Source: Taudactylus pleione | Taxonomy: Eukaryota > Chordata > Amphibia > Anura > Myobatrachidae | Assembly: GCA_031769625.1 (NCBI GenBank) | Contig: JAUIMM010001249.1 | Location: 372,001-436,000, forward strand | Reading direction: 5' to 3' | Length of the DNA: 64,000 bases | In this document: positions 53,101 through 64,000 of the stretch, piece after piece | Layout of the letters: every line of letters starts with the position of its first letter | Numbering within the stretch: the first letter of the stretch is position 1 | The notes under the pieces: generated by a model | Told to the model about the DNA's origin: nothing | The model's database searches: none | Seen by the model: the letters and a program-made list of their open reading frames with translations, nothing else | Translations under genes and position numbers: made by a program

Positions 53101-56100
53101 GTGTATAGTGCTACATAGTATAGAATATGGTGTATAGTGGTATATAGTATAGAATGTGGTGTAGAGCTGTATAGTGGTACATAGTATAGAATATGGTGAA
53201 TAGTGGTATATAGTATAGAATATTGTGTATAGAGGTACATAGTATAGAATATGGTGTACAGTGGTACATAATATAGAATGTGGTGTATAGTGGTACATAG
53301 TGGTACATAGTATAGAATGTGGTGTAGTGGTACATAGTATAGAATGTGGTGTAAAGTGGTTAATGGTGTAGAGCTGTATAGTGGTACATAGTATAGAATG
53401 TGGTGTACAGTATTACATAATACAGAATACGGTGTAGAGCTGTATAGTGGTACATAGTATAGAATGTGGTGTAGAGCTGTATAGTGGTACATAGTATAGA
53501 ATATGGTGTATAGTGGTACATAGTATAGAATATGGTTTATAGTAGTACATAGTATAGAATATGATGTAGAGCTGTATAGTGGTACATAGTATAGAATATG
53601 GTGTAGTGTTGTATAGTGGTACATAGTATAGAATATGGTGTAGAGCTGTATTGTGGTACATAGTATAGAATATGGTGTATAGATGTACATAGTATTTAAT
53701 ATGATGTATAGTGGTACATAGTATGGAATACTGTGTATAGTCGTACATAGTATAGAATATGGTGTATTGTGGTACATTGTATAGAATATGGTATATAGAG
53801 GTACAAAGTATAGAATATGGTGTATAGTGGTGCATAGTATAGAATATGGTGTATAGAGGTACATAGTATAGAATGTGGTGTAGAGCTGTATAGTGCTTAA
53901 TAGTATAGAATATGGTGTATAGAGATACATAGTATAGATTGTGGTGTAAAGCTGTATAATGGTTCATAGTATAGAATGTGGTGTATAGTGGTACATAGAA
54001 TAGAATATGGTGTATAGTGGTACATAGTATAGAATGTGGTGTAGAGCTGTATAGTGGTACATAGTATCGATTGTGGTGTAGAGCTGTATAGTGGTACATA
54101 GTATAGAAAATGGTGTATAGAGGTACATATTATAGAATATGGTGTATAGTGGTACATAGCATAGAATGTGGTGTATAGAGGTACATAGTATAGAATATAG
54201 TGTATAGAGGCACATAATATAGAATATGGTGTATAGTGGTACATAGTATAGAATGTGGTGTATAGTGGTACATAATATATTATATGGTGCATAGATGTAC
54301 ATAGTATAGAATATGGTGTATAGAGGTACATCGTCTAGAATATGGTGTATAGTGTTACATAGTCTAGAATATGGTGTATATTGGTACATAGAATATGATG
54401 TATAGCGGTACATAGTATAGAATGTGGTGTAGAGCTGAATAGTGGTACATAGTATAGAATATGTTGTATAGTGGTACAAAGTAGAGAATGTGGTGTAGAG
54501 CTGTATAGTGGTACATAGTATAGAATGTGGTGTATAGTGCTACATAGTATAGAATATGGTGTGGAGCTGTACAGTTGTACATAGTATAGAATGTGGTATA
54601 GAGCTGTATAGTGGTACATAGCATAGAATATAGAATAGAGGTTTATAGTGGTACATAGTATAGAATATGGTGTATAGTGGTAAATAGTATAGAATATGGT
54701 GTGGAGCTGTACAGTTGTACATAGTATAGAATGTGGTATAGAGCTGTATAGTGGTACATAGCATAGAATATAGAATAGAGGTTTATAGTGGTTCATAGTA
54801 TAGAATATGGTGTATAGTGGTATATACAAAGTATAAAATATGGGGCAGAGCTGTATAGTTGTATATCGTATAGAATATGGTGTATAGTGGTACATTGTTT
54901 AGAATATGGTTAATAGTGGTATATAGTATAGAATATGGTGTATAGAGGTAAATAGTATAGAATATGGTGTATAGTGGTACATAGTATAGAATCTGGTGAA
55001 GAGCTGTATAATGGTACATAGTATAGGATGTGGTGTATAGTGGTATATAGTATAGAATATGGTGTATAGAGGAACATAATATTGAATATGGTGTATAGTA
55101 GTACATAGTCTAGAATGTGGTGTATAGTGGTACATAGTATAGATTATGGTGTAGAGCTGTATAGTGGTACATAGTATAGAATGTGGAATATTGTGGTACA
55201 TAGTATAGAATGTGGTGTAGATCTGTATAGTGGTACATAGTATAGAATATGGTGTAGAGCTGTATAGTGGTAGATAGTATTGAATATGGTGTATAGTGAT
55301 ACATAGTATAGAATATGGTGTATAATGGTACATAGTATAGAATATGGTGTATTGTGGTATATAGAATAGAATATGGTGTATAGTGGTAAATAGTATAGAA
55401 TATGGTGAAGAGCTGTATTGTGGTTCATAGCACAGAATATGGTGTATAGTGGTATATACATAGTACAGAATATGGGGTAGAGCTGTATAGTTGTATATCG
55501 TATAGAATATGGTGTATAGAGGTAAATAGTATAGATTATGGTGTATAGTGGTACATAGTATAGAATATGGTGTATAGTGGTATATAGTATAGAATGTGAT
55601 GTAGAGTTGTATAGTGGTGCATTGTATAGAATATGGTGTATAGTGCTATATAGTATAGAATATGGTGTATAGAGGTACATAGTATAGAATATGGGGTATA
55701 GTGGTACATAGTATAGAATGTGGTGTATAGTGGTACATAGTATAGAATGTGGTGTTGTGGTACATAGTATAGAATGTGGTGTATAGTGGTGAATGTTGTA
55801 GAGCTGTATAGTGGTACATAGTATAGAATGTGGTCTAGAGCTGTAAAGTGGTACATAATATTGAATATGGTGTATAGAGGTACATAGTATAGAATGTGTT
55901 GTAGAGCTGTATAGTGGTATATAGTATAGAATATGGTGTATAATGGTACACAGTACAGAATATTGTGTATAGTGGTACATAGTATAGAATATGGTGTAGA
56001 TCTGTATTGTGGTACATAGTATTGAATATGGTGTATAGTGGTACATAGTATATAATATGGTGTATAGAGGTACATAATATAGAATATGGTGTATAGTGGT

Positions 56101-56780
56101 ACATGGTATGGAATACGCTGTTAAGTGGTACATAGTATAGAATATGGTGTATTGTGGTACATTGTATAGAATATGGTGTATAGTGGTACATAGTATAGAA
56201 TTTGGTGTAGAGCTACAAAGTGGTACATAGTAAAGAATGTGGTGTAGAGCTGTATACTGGTACATAGTATAGAATATGGAGTACAGTGGTACATAGTATA
56301 GAATGTGTTGTAGAGCTGTATAGTGGTACATAGTATAGAATATAGTGTATGGTGGTACATAGTATAGAATATGGTTTATAGTGGTACATAGTATAGAATA
56401 TGGTGTAGAGCTGTATAGTGGTACATAGTATAGAATAGGGTGTAGTGTTGTATAGTGGTACATAGTATAGAATATGGTGTAGATCTGTATTGTGGTACAT
56501 AGTATAGAATATGGTGTATAGTGGTACATAGTATAGAATATGGTATATAGAGGTACATAGTATAGAATTTGTTGTAGAGCTGTATAGTGGTTCATAGTAT
56601 AGAGTATTGTGTATAGTGATACATAGCATAGAATATGGTGTAGGGCTGTATAGTTGTGCGGAGTATTGAATATGGTGTATAGTGGTATATAGTATAGATT
56701 ATTGTGTATAGAGGTACATAGTATAGAATATGGCGTACAGTGGTACATAATATAGAATGTGGTGTATAGTGGTACATAGT
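53101..56780 (+). repeat. Satellite between the two copies of the second HOR family
   Basis: This stretch mixes sub-families. The interval 53,461-53,640 resembles 49,228-49,400 and 52,758-52,900. From 54,640 to 55,500 it follows the GAGGTTTATAG and TATATACATAGTACAG series seen at 740-900 and 44,390-44,520. It contains the 140-bp duplication listed separately. No gene or unique sequence was seen. Confidence 0.76.
54561..54840 (+). repeat. 140-bp tandem duplication
   Basis: GTGGAGCTGTACAGTTG occurs at 54,561 and 54,701, 140 bp apart (three 37-mers plus one 29-mer). The following GCATAGAATATAGAATAG and GAGGTTTATAG variants are repeated with it. Differences are very few, for example GGTACATAG against GGTTCATAG near the end of the copies, so the duplication is recent. 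Confidence 0.9.
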
Positions 56781-57610
56781 GGTACACAGTATAGAACGTG
56801 GTGTAGTGGTACATAGAATAGAATGTGGTGTATAGTGGTTAATGGTGTAGAGCAGTATAGTGGTACATAGCATAGAATGTGGTGTACAGTATTACATAGT
56901 ACAGAATACGGTGTAGTGCTGTATAGTGGTACATAGTATAGAATGTGGTGTAGAGCTGTAAAGTGGTACATAGTATAGAATATGGTGTATAGTGGTACAT
57001 AGTATAGAATATGTTTATAGTAGTACATAGTATAGAATATGATGTAGAGCTGTATAGTGTTACATAGTATAGAATATGGTGTAGTGTTGTATAGTGGTAC
57101 ATAGTATAGAATATGGTGTAGAGCTGTATTGTGGTACATAGTATAGAATATTGTGTATAGATGTGCATAGTATAGAATATGGTGTATATTGGTACATAGT
57201 GGTACACAGTATAGAACGTGGTGTAGTGGTACATAGAATAGAATGTGGTTTATAGTGGTTAATGGTGTAGAGCAGTATAGTGGTACATAGCATAGAATGT
57301 GGTGTACAGTATTACATAGTACAGAATACGGTGTAGAGCTGTATAGTGGTACATAGTATAGAATGTGGTGTAGAGCTGTAAAGTGGTACATAGTATAGAA
57401 TATGGTGTATAGTGGTACATAGTATAGAATATGTTTATAGTAGTACTCAGTATAGAATATGATGTAGAGCTGTATAGTGGTACATAGTATAGAATATGGT
57501 GTAGTGTTGTATAGTGGTACATAGTATAGAATATGGTGTAGAGCTGTATTGTAGTACATAGTATAGAATATTGTGTATAGATGTGCATAGTATAGAATAT
57601 GGTGTGTAGA
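56781..57610 (+). repeat. 420-bp tandem duplication
   Basis: GGTACACAGTATAGAACG occurs at 56,781 and 57,201, 420 bp apart. The sequence following is nearly identical, including the rare GAGCAGTATAG, ATATGTTTATAG and ATGTGCATAG variants. Substitutions are few (for example GTGGTGTATAG against GTGGTTTATAG near 57,248). A single, more diverged relative without the duplication lies near 53,290. Confidence 0.9.
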
Positions 57611-57659
57611 GGTACATAGTATAGAATATGGTGTATAGTGGTACATAGTATAGAATATG

Positions 57660-60600
57660 GTGTATTGTGGTACATTGTACAGAATATTGTGTATAGTGGT
57701 ACATAGTATAGAATATGGTGTATTGTGGTACATTGTACAGAATATGGTGTATAGTGGTATATAGTATAGAATATGGTGTATAGAGGTACATAGTATAGAA
57801 TATGGTGTATAGAGGTACATATTATAGAATATGGCGTATAGTGCTACATAGTATAGAATGTGTTGTATAGTGGTACATAGTATAAAATATGGTGTATAGT
57901 GGTATATAGTATAGAATATGGTATATAGTGGTAAATACTATAGAATATGGTGTATTGTGGTACATAGTATAGAATATGCTGAATAGTGGTACACAGTATA
58001 GAATATGGTGTAAAGAGGTACATAGTATAGAATATGGTGTATAGTGGTACATAGTATAGAATATGGTGTATAGTGCTACATAGTATAGAATGTGGTGTAT
58101 AGTGGTACATAGTATAAATTATGGTGTATTGAGGTACATAGTATAGAATATGGTATATAGTGGTAATTAGTCTAGAATGTGGTGTATAGTGGTATATAGA
58201 ATATGGTGTATAGTGGTACATAGTATAGAATGTGGTGTAGAGCTGTATAGTGGTACATAGTATAGAATATGGTGTATAGTGGTACATAGTATAGAATATG
58301 GTGTAAAGTATTACATAGTATAGAATGTGGTGTTGAGCTGTATAATGGTACATAGTATAGAATGTGGTGTAAAGTGGTAGATAGTATAGAATGTGATTTA
58401 GAGCTGTATAATAGTACATAGTATAGAATATGGTGTATAGTGGTACATAGTATAGAATGTTGTGTATAGTGGTATATAGTATAGAATATGGTGTAGAGCT
58501 ATATAGTGGTTCATAGTATAGAAAATGGTGTATAGTAGTACATAGTATAGAATATGGGGTGAGCTATATAGTTGTTTATAGTATTGTATATGGTTTATAG
58601 TGGTACATAGTATAGAATATGGTGTATAGTGGTATATAGTATAGAATATGGTGTATAGAGGTACATAGTATAGAATATGGTGTATAGATCTACATAGTAT
58701 AGAATATTGTGTAGAGCTGTATAGTGAAACATAGAATAGAATATGGTGTAGAGCTGTATAGTGGTACATAGTAAACAATATGGTGTATAGTGGTATATAG
58801 TATAGAATATGGTGTATAGCTGTACAGTGGTGCATAGTATAGAGTATTATGTATAGTGATACATAGCATAGAATATGGTGAAGAGATGTATAGTGGTACG
58901 AAGTATAGAATATGGTGTATAGTGCTACATTGTATAGAATATGGTATATAGTGGCATATAGTACAGAATGTGGTGTAGAGTTGTATAGTGGTACATAGTA
59001 TAGAATATGGTGTATAGTGGTACATAGTATAGAATATGGTGTATAGTGGTACATAGTATAGAATGTGGTGTAAAGTGGTACATAGTATAGAATATGGTGT
59101 ATAGTGGTATATAATATAGAATATGATGTAGAGCTGTATTGTGGTACATATTATAGAATATGGTGTATAGTGGTACATAGTATAGAATATGGTGTATAGC
59201 ACATAGTATAGAATAAGGTGTAATGGTACATGGTATAGAATATGGGTTAGAGCTGTATAGTGGTATATAGTATAGAATATGGTGTATAGTGGTACATAGT
59301 AAAGAATATGGTGTATAGAGGTACATAGTATAGAATATGGTGTATAGTGGTACATAGTATAGAATATGGTGTATAGTGGTACATAGTATAGAATATGGTG
59401 TATAGTGGTACATAGTATATTGTGTATTGTGGTACATTGTATAGAATGTGGTGTAGAGCTGTATAGTTGTTCATAGTATAGAATATGGTGTATAGTGTTA
59501 CATAGTATAGAATGTGATGAAGAGCTGTATAGTGGTACATAGTATAGAATATGTTGTATAGTGGTACATAGTATAGAATGTGGTGAAGAGCTGTATAATG
59601 GTACATAGTATAAAATGTGGTATAGAGCTGTATAGTGGTATATAGTATAGATTGTGGTGTATAGTGATACATAGTATAGAATAAGGTGTATAGTGGTATA
59701 TAGTATAGAATGTCGTTTATAGTGGTACATAGTATAGAATATGGTGTATAGTGGTATATAGTATAGAACATGGTGTAGAGCAGAATATTGGTGTATAGTA
59801 TAAAATATGGTGTAGTGGTGTACAGTGGTACATAGAATAGTATGTGGTTTATAGTGTCACATAGTATAGAATATGGTGTATAGTGGTACATAGTATAGAA
59901 TGTGGTGTATAGTAGTATATAGTATAGAATATGGTGTAGAGCTGTATAGTGGTACATAGTATAGAATGTGGTACAGAGCTGTATAGTGGTACATGGCATA
60001 GAATATGGGGTAGAGCTGTATAGTGTTACATAGTATAGAATATGGTGTATAGTGGTACATAGTACAGAATACGGTGTAGAGCTGTATAGTGGTACTTAGT
60101 ATAGAATGTGGTGTAGAGCTGTATAGTGGTACATAGTATAGAATATGGTGTATAGTGGTACATAGTATAGAATATGGTTTATAGTGGTACATAGTATAGA
60201 ATATGGTGTATAGATGTACATAGTATAGAATATGGTGTAAAGTGGTACATAGTATGGAATACGGTGTATTGTGGTACATTGTATAGAATATGGTGTATAG
60301 AGGTACAAAGTATAGAATATGGTGTATAGTGGTACATTGTATAGAATATGGTGTATAGAGGTACATAGTATAGAATGTGGTGTAGAGCTGTATAGTGCTA
60401 AATAGTATGGAATATGTTGTATAGTGGTACATAGTATAGATTGTGGTGTAAAGCTGTATAATGGTACATAGTATAGAATGTGGTGTATAGTGGTACATAG
60501 AATAGAATATGGTGTATAGTGTTACATAGTATAAAATATGGTGTATAGTGGTACATAGTTTGGAATACAGTGTATAGTGGTACATAGTATAGAATATGGT

Positions 60601-63600
60601 GTATAGTGGTACATAGTATAGAATATGGTGTATAGAGGTACATAGTATAGAATATGGTGTTTAGTGGTACATAGTATGGAATACAGTGTATAGTGGTACA
60701 TAGTATAGAATATGGTGTATTGTGGTACATTGTATAGAATATGTAGTATAGTGGTACATAGTATAGAATTTGGTGTAGAGCTACAAAGTGGTACATAGTA
60801 TAGAATGTGGTGTAGAGCTGTATAGTGGTACATAGTATAGAATATGGAGTATAGTGGTACATAGTATAGAATGTGTTGTAGAGCTGTATAGTGGTACATA
60901 GTATAGAATATAGTGTATGGTGGTACATAGTATAGAATATGGTGTATAGTGGTACATAGTGTAGAATGTGGTGTATAGTAGTATATAGTATAGAATATGG
61001 TGTAGAGCTGTATAGTGGTACATAGTATAGAATGTGGTACAGAGCTGTATAGTGGTACATGGCATAGAATATGGGGTAGAGCTGTTTAGTGGTATATAGT
61101 ATAGAATATGGTGTAAATTGGTACATAGTCTAGAATATGTTGTATAGAGGTACATAGTATAGAATATGGTGTATAGAGGTACATAGTATAGAATATGGTG
61201 TATAGTGGTTCATAGTATAGAATGTGATGTAGAGCTGTATAGTGGTACATAGTATAGAATATGATGTATAGTGGTACATAGTATAGAATGTGGTGTAGAG
61301 CTGTCTAATGGTACATATTATTGAATTTGGTATAGAACTGTATAGTGGTACATAGTATAGAATATGGTGTATAGTGGTACATAGTATAGAATATGGTGTA
61401 TAGTGGTATATAGTATAGAATATGGTGTATAGTGGTACACAGTATAGAATATGGTGTATAGTGGTACATAGTATAGAATATGGTGTATAGTGGTACATAG
61501 CATAGAATGTGGTGTATAGTGGTACATAGTATAGAATATGGTGTATAGTGGTACATAGTTTAGAATATGGTGTATAGTGGTACATAGCATAGAATGTGGT
61601 GTATAGTGGTACATAGTATAGAACATGGTGTAGAGCTGTATAGTGGTAAATAGTATAGCATATGGTGTAAAGTGGTACATAGTCTAGAGTATGTTGTATA
61701 GAGGTTCAGAGTTTAGAATATGGTGTGTAGAGGTACATAGTATAGAATGTGATGTAGAGCTGTATAGTGGTACATAGTATAGAATATGATGTATAGTGGT
61801 ACATAGTATAGAATGTGGTGTAGAGCTGTATAATGGTACATAGTGTAGAATTTGGTATAGTGCTGTATAGTGGTACATAGTCTAGAATATGGTATATAGA
61901 GGTACAGAGTATAGAATTTGGTGTAGAGCTGTATAGTGGTGCATAGTATAGAGTTTTGTGTAGAGTGATACATAGCATAGAATATGGTGTAGAGCTGTAT
62001 AGTGGTGCAGAGTATAGAATATGGTGTATAGTGCTACATAGTACAGAATATGGTGTATAGTGGTATATAGTATAGAATTTGGTGTAGAGCTGTATAGTGG
62101 TACATGGCATAGAATATGGGGTAGAGCTGTTAAGTGGTATATAGAATAGAATATGGTGTCAAGTGGTACATAGTCTAGAATATGTTGTATAGTGGTATAT
62201 AGTATAGAATATGGTGTGTAGTGGTACATAGTATAGAATATGGTGTATAGTGGTACATAGTATAGAATGTTGTATATAGTGGTACATAGTATAGAATATG
62301 GTGTATAGTGGTATATAGTATAGGACATGGAGTAGAGCTGAATATTGGTACATAGTATAAAATATGGTGTAGAGCTGTATAGTGGTACATAGTATAGAAT
62401 GTGGTGTATAGTGGTACATAGTATAGAATGTTGTTTATAGTGGTACATAGTATAGAATATGGTGTAGAGCTGTATAGTGGTACATAGTATAGAATATGGT
62501 GTAATGTTGTAAAGTGGTACATAGTCTAGAATATGGTGTAGAGCTGTATTGTGGTACATATTATAGAATATGGTGTATAGTGGTAAATAGTATAGAATAT
62601 GGTATATAGAGGTACATAGTATAGAATTTGGTGTAGAGCCGTATAGTGGTGCGGAGTGTAGAATATGGTGTATAGTGCTACATAGTATAGAATGTCGTGT
62701 ATAGTAGTACATAGTATAGAATAAGGTGTAGAGCTGTTTAGTGGTACATAGTATAGAAAGTGGTGTAGAGCTGTATAGTGGTACATAGTATAAAATATGC
62801 TGTATAGTGGTACATAGCATAGAATATGGTGTATAGTAGTACATAGTATAGAATAAGGTGTAGAGCTGTTTAGTGGAACATAGTATAGAATGTTGTGTAG
62901 AGCTGTATAGTGGTACATAGTATAGAATATGGTGTATAGTGGTACATAGTATAGAATATGTTGTATAGAGGTACATAGTATAGAATATATGGTAGAGTGG
63001 TACATAGTATAGAATGTTGTGTATAGTGGTACATAGTATAGAATAAGGTGTATTGTGGTACATTGTATAGAATATGGTATATAGAGGTACAAAGTATAGA
63101 ATATGGTGTATAGTGGTACATAGTATAGAATGTGGTGTATAGTGGTACATAGTATAGAATGTGGTGTATAGTGGTACAAAGTGGAACATAGTATTGAAAT
63201 TGGTTTAGTGGTACATAGTATAGAATGTGGTGTATAGTGGTGAATGGTGTAGAGCTGTATAGTGGTACATAGTATAGAATGTGTTGTAGAGCTGTATAGT
63301 GCTACATAGTATATGATATGGTGTATAGTGGTATATAGTATAGAATGTGGTGTAGAGCTGTATAGTGGTACATAGTATAGAATATGGTGTATAGTGGTAT
63401 ATAGTATAAAATATTGTGTATAGAGGTACATAGTATAGAATATGGTGTACAGTGGTATATAATATAGAATGTGGTGTATAGTAGTACATAGTGGTACATA
63501 GTATAGAATGTGGTGTAGTGGTACATAGTATAGAATGTGGTGTATAGTGGTTAATGGTGTCGAGCTGTATAGTGGTACATAGCATAGAATGTGGTGTACA

Positions 63601-64000
63601 GTATTACATAGTACAGAATACGGTGTAGAGCTGTATACTGGTACATAGTATAGAATGTGGTGTAGAGCTGTATAGTGGTACATAGTATAGAATATGGTGT
63701 ATAGTGGTACATAGTATAGAATATGGTTTATAGTAGTACATAGTATAGAATATGATGTAGAGCTGTTTAGTGGTACATAGTATAGAATATGGTGTAGAGC
63801 TGTATTGTGGTACATAGTATAGAATATGGTGTATAGTGGTACATAGTATAGAATATGGTATATAGAGGTACATAGTATAGAATTTGGTGTAGAGCTGTAT
63901 AGTGGTGCTTATTATAGAGTATTGTGTATAGTGATACATAGCATAGAATATGGTGTAGAGCTGTATAGTTGTGCGGAGTATAGAATATGGTGTATAGTGC
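57660..64000 (+). repeat. Second higher-order family, copy 2 (cut by window end)
   Basis: This repeats 45,185 onwards, with 57,844-58,419 matching 45,369-45,944 at exactly 12,475 bp. The counterpart of the 1,657-bp unit is single here (58,389-60,103) and 58 bp longer, because two extra 29-mers sit near 59,708-59,765. Later markers match 49.2-53.1 kb (for example 62,175 with 51,323 and 62,870 with 52,018, offset 10,852). The copy continues beyond position 64,000. Confidence 0.88.

Larger units (their letters stand above)
1..64000. repeat. Satellite array of interleaved 29-bp and 37-bp units
   Basis: Every stretch of the window can be read as head-to-tail copies of one unit. The core is TAGTGGTACATAGTATAG, followed by an 11-base linker beginning AATRTGG (29 bp in all). 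In the longer form the linker is extended by AGAGCTGT (37 bp in all). Three clean 29-bp copies lie at 16,848-16,876, 16,877-16,905 and 16,906-16,934. Common variants are A/G at the fourth linker base (AATATGG or AATGTGG), TAGAGG for TAGTGG in the core, AGTGTTGT for AGAGCTGT, and rare 27-bp units in which the linker lacks two bases. The 37-mer insert is flanked by GTA on both sides. No unique sequence longer than a unit interrupts the array. No gene, tRNA, rRNA, transposon or promoter was seen. Length, composition and nested repeats are those of a eukaryotic satellite; its chromosomal role cannot be read from the sequence. Confidence 0.97.
43414..64000 (+). repeat. Forward-oriented block B of the satellite
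   Basis: The G-rich unit is again on + from 43,414 to the window end, with no further strand switch seen. The block holds a different higher-order family from the 3.7-kb HOR: a long segment starting at 45,185 repeats from 57,660. The array continues past the right edge of the window. Confidence 0.95.

Noticed and set aside
1..64000. CRISPR array (29- and 37-bp direct repeats fall in the usual size range)
   Set aside because: There are no unique spacers between repeats; units abut directly. No cas genes are present and the array is far too long.
1..64000. Promoters or TATA boxes (TATAG and TATA-like strings occur in every unit)
   Set aside because: They are part of the repeat and occur hundreds of times with no associated gene, so no individual site can be supported.
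1..64000. G-quadruplex-forming G-rich strand
   Set aside because: The consensus has only GG pairs; GGG or GGGG appears in scattered variants (for example near 884 and 1,286) and never as four close runs.
1..64000. Telomeric repeats, ribosomal spacer or known alpha-type centromere satellite
   Set aside because: No telomere hexamer runs, no rRNA gene sequence and no roughly 171-bp monomer. The 169-bp segments at 38.7 kb are five-unit groups of the same minisatellite and not alpha satellite.

Overview
The whole 64 kb window is one tandem-repeat (satellite/minisatellite) array. I found no protein gene, RNA gene, transposon, CRISPR array or unique-sequence island in it. The array is built from two unit lengths, 29 bp and 37 bp. 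They share the core TAGTGGTACATAGTATAG. The 29-mer has an 11-base linker starting AATRTGG, and the 37-mer has the same linker plus 8 bases (AGAGCTGT). Hand-counted base content is A10 T10 G8 C1 for the 29-mer and A12 T12 G11 C2 for the 37-mer. The DNA is therefore about 31-35% GC, with almost all C on one strand, and CpG is rare. A satellite this long with nested higher-order structure points to a eukaryotic nuclear chromosome. The sequence does not allow me to name the species or say whether this is centromeric, subtelomeric, B-chromosomal or interstitial.

Layout: (1) 1-32,674 is in forward orientation (G-rich strand on +). It starts with a diverged edge (1-1,835) and intermediate copies (1,836-5,860). 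It then becomes a higher-order repeat (HOR) with a 3,677-bp period (5,861-16,933, three near-identical copies). The HOR is embedded in a super-repeat of about 10.0 kb (13,158-21,284 recurs at 23,151-31,263). (2) 32,675-43,413 is the same satellite inverted. Each edge is a short near-perfect palindrome (37/39 bp matched around a 7-nt centre; 36/38 bp matched around TGTACA with no spacer). (3) 43,414-64,000 is forward again and carries a second HOR family (45,185-53,1xx recurs from 57,660 to the window end, offset 12,475 bp at first), including a 1,657-bp tandem duplication.

Most length differences I could resolve between related copies are sums of 29 and 37 (29, 37, 58, 66, 87, 140, 145, 169). 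This fits growth by unequal exchange or slippage in unit register. The main exceptions are a 20-bp deletion shared by two adjacent HOR copies and a cluster of single-base insertions near 27.9-30.5 kb, which look like assembly consensus errors.

Long open frames of several hundred codons exist on the C-rich strand (minus in the forward blocks, plus in the inverted block). They are a by-product of the unit: its C-rich strand has no stop triplet in any register. I do not annotate them as genes. Coordinates marked 'about' are read by eye; exact boundaries inside a satellite need a self-alignment.
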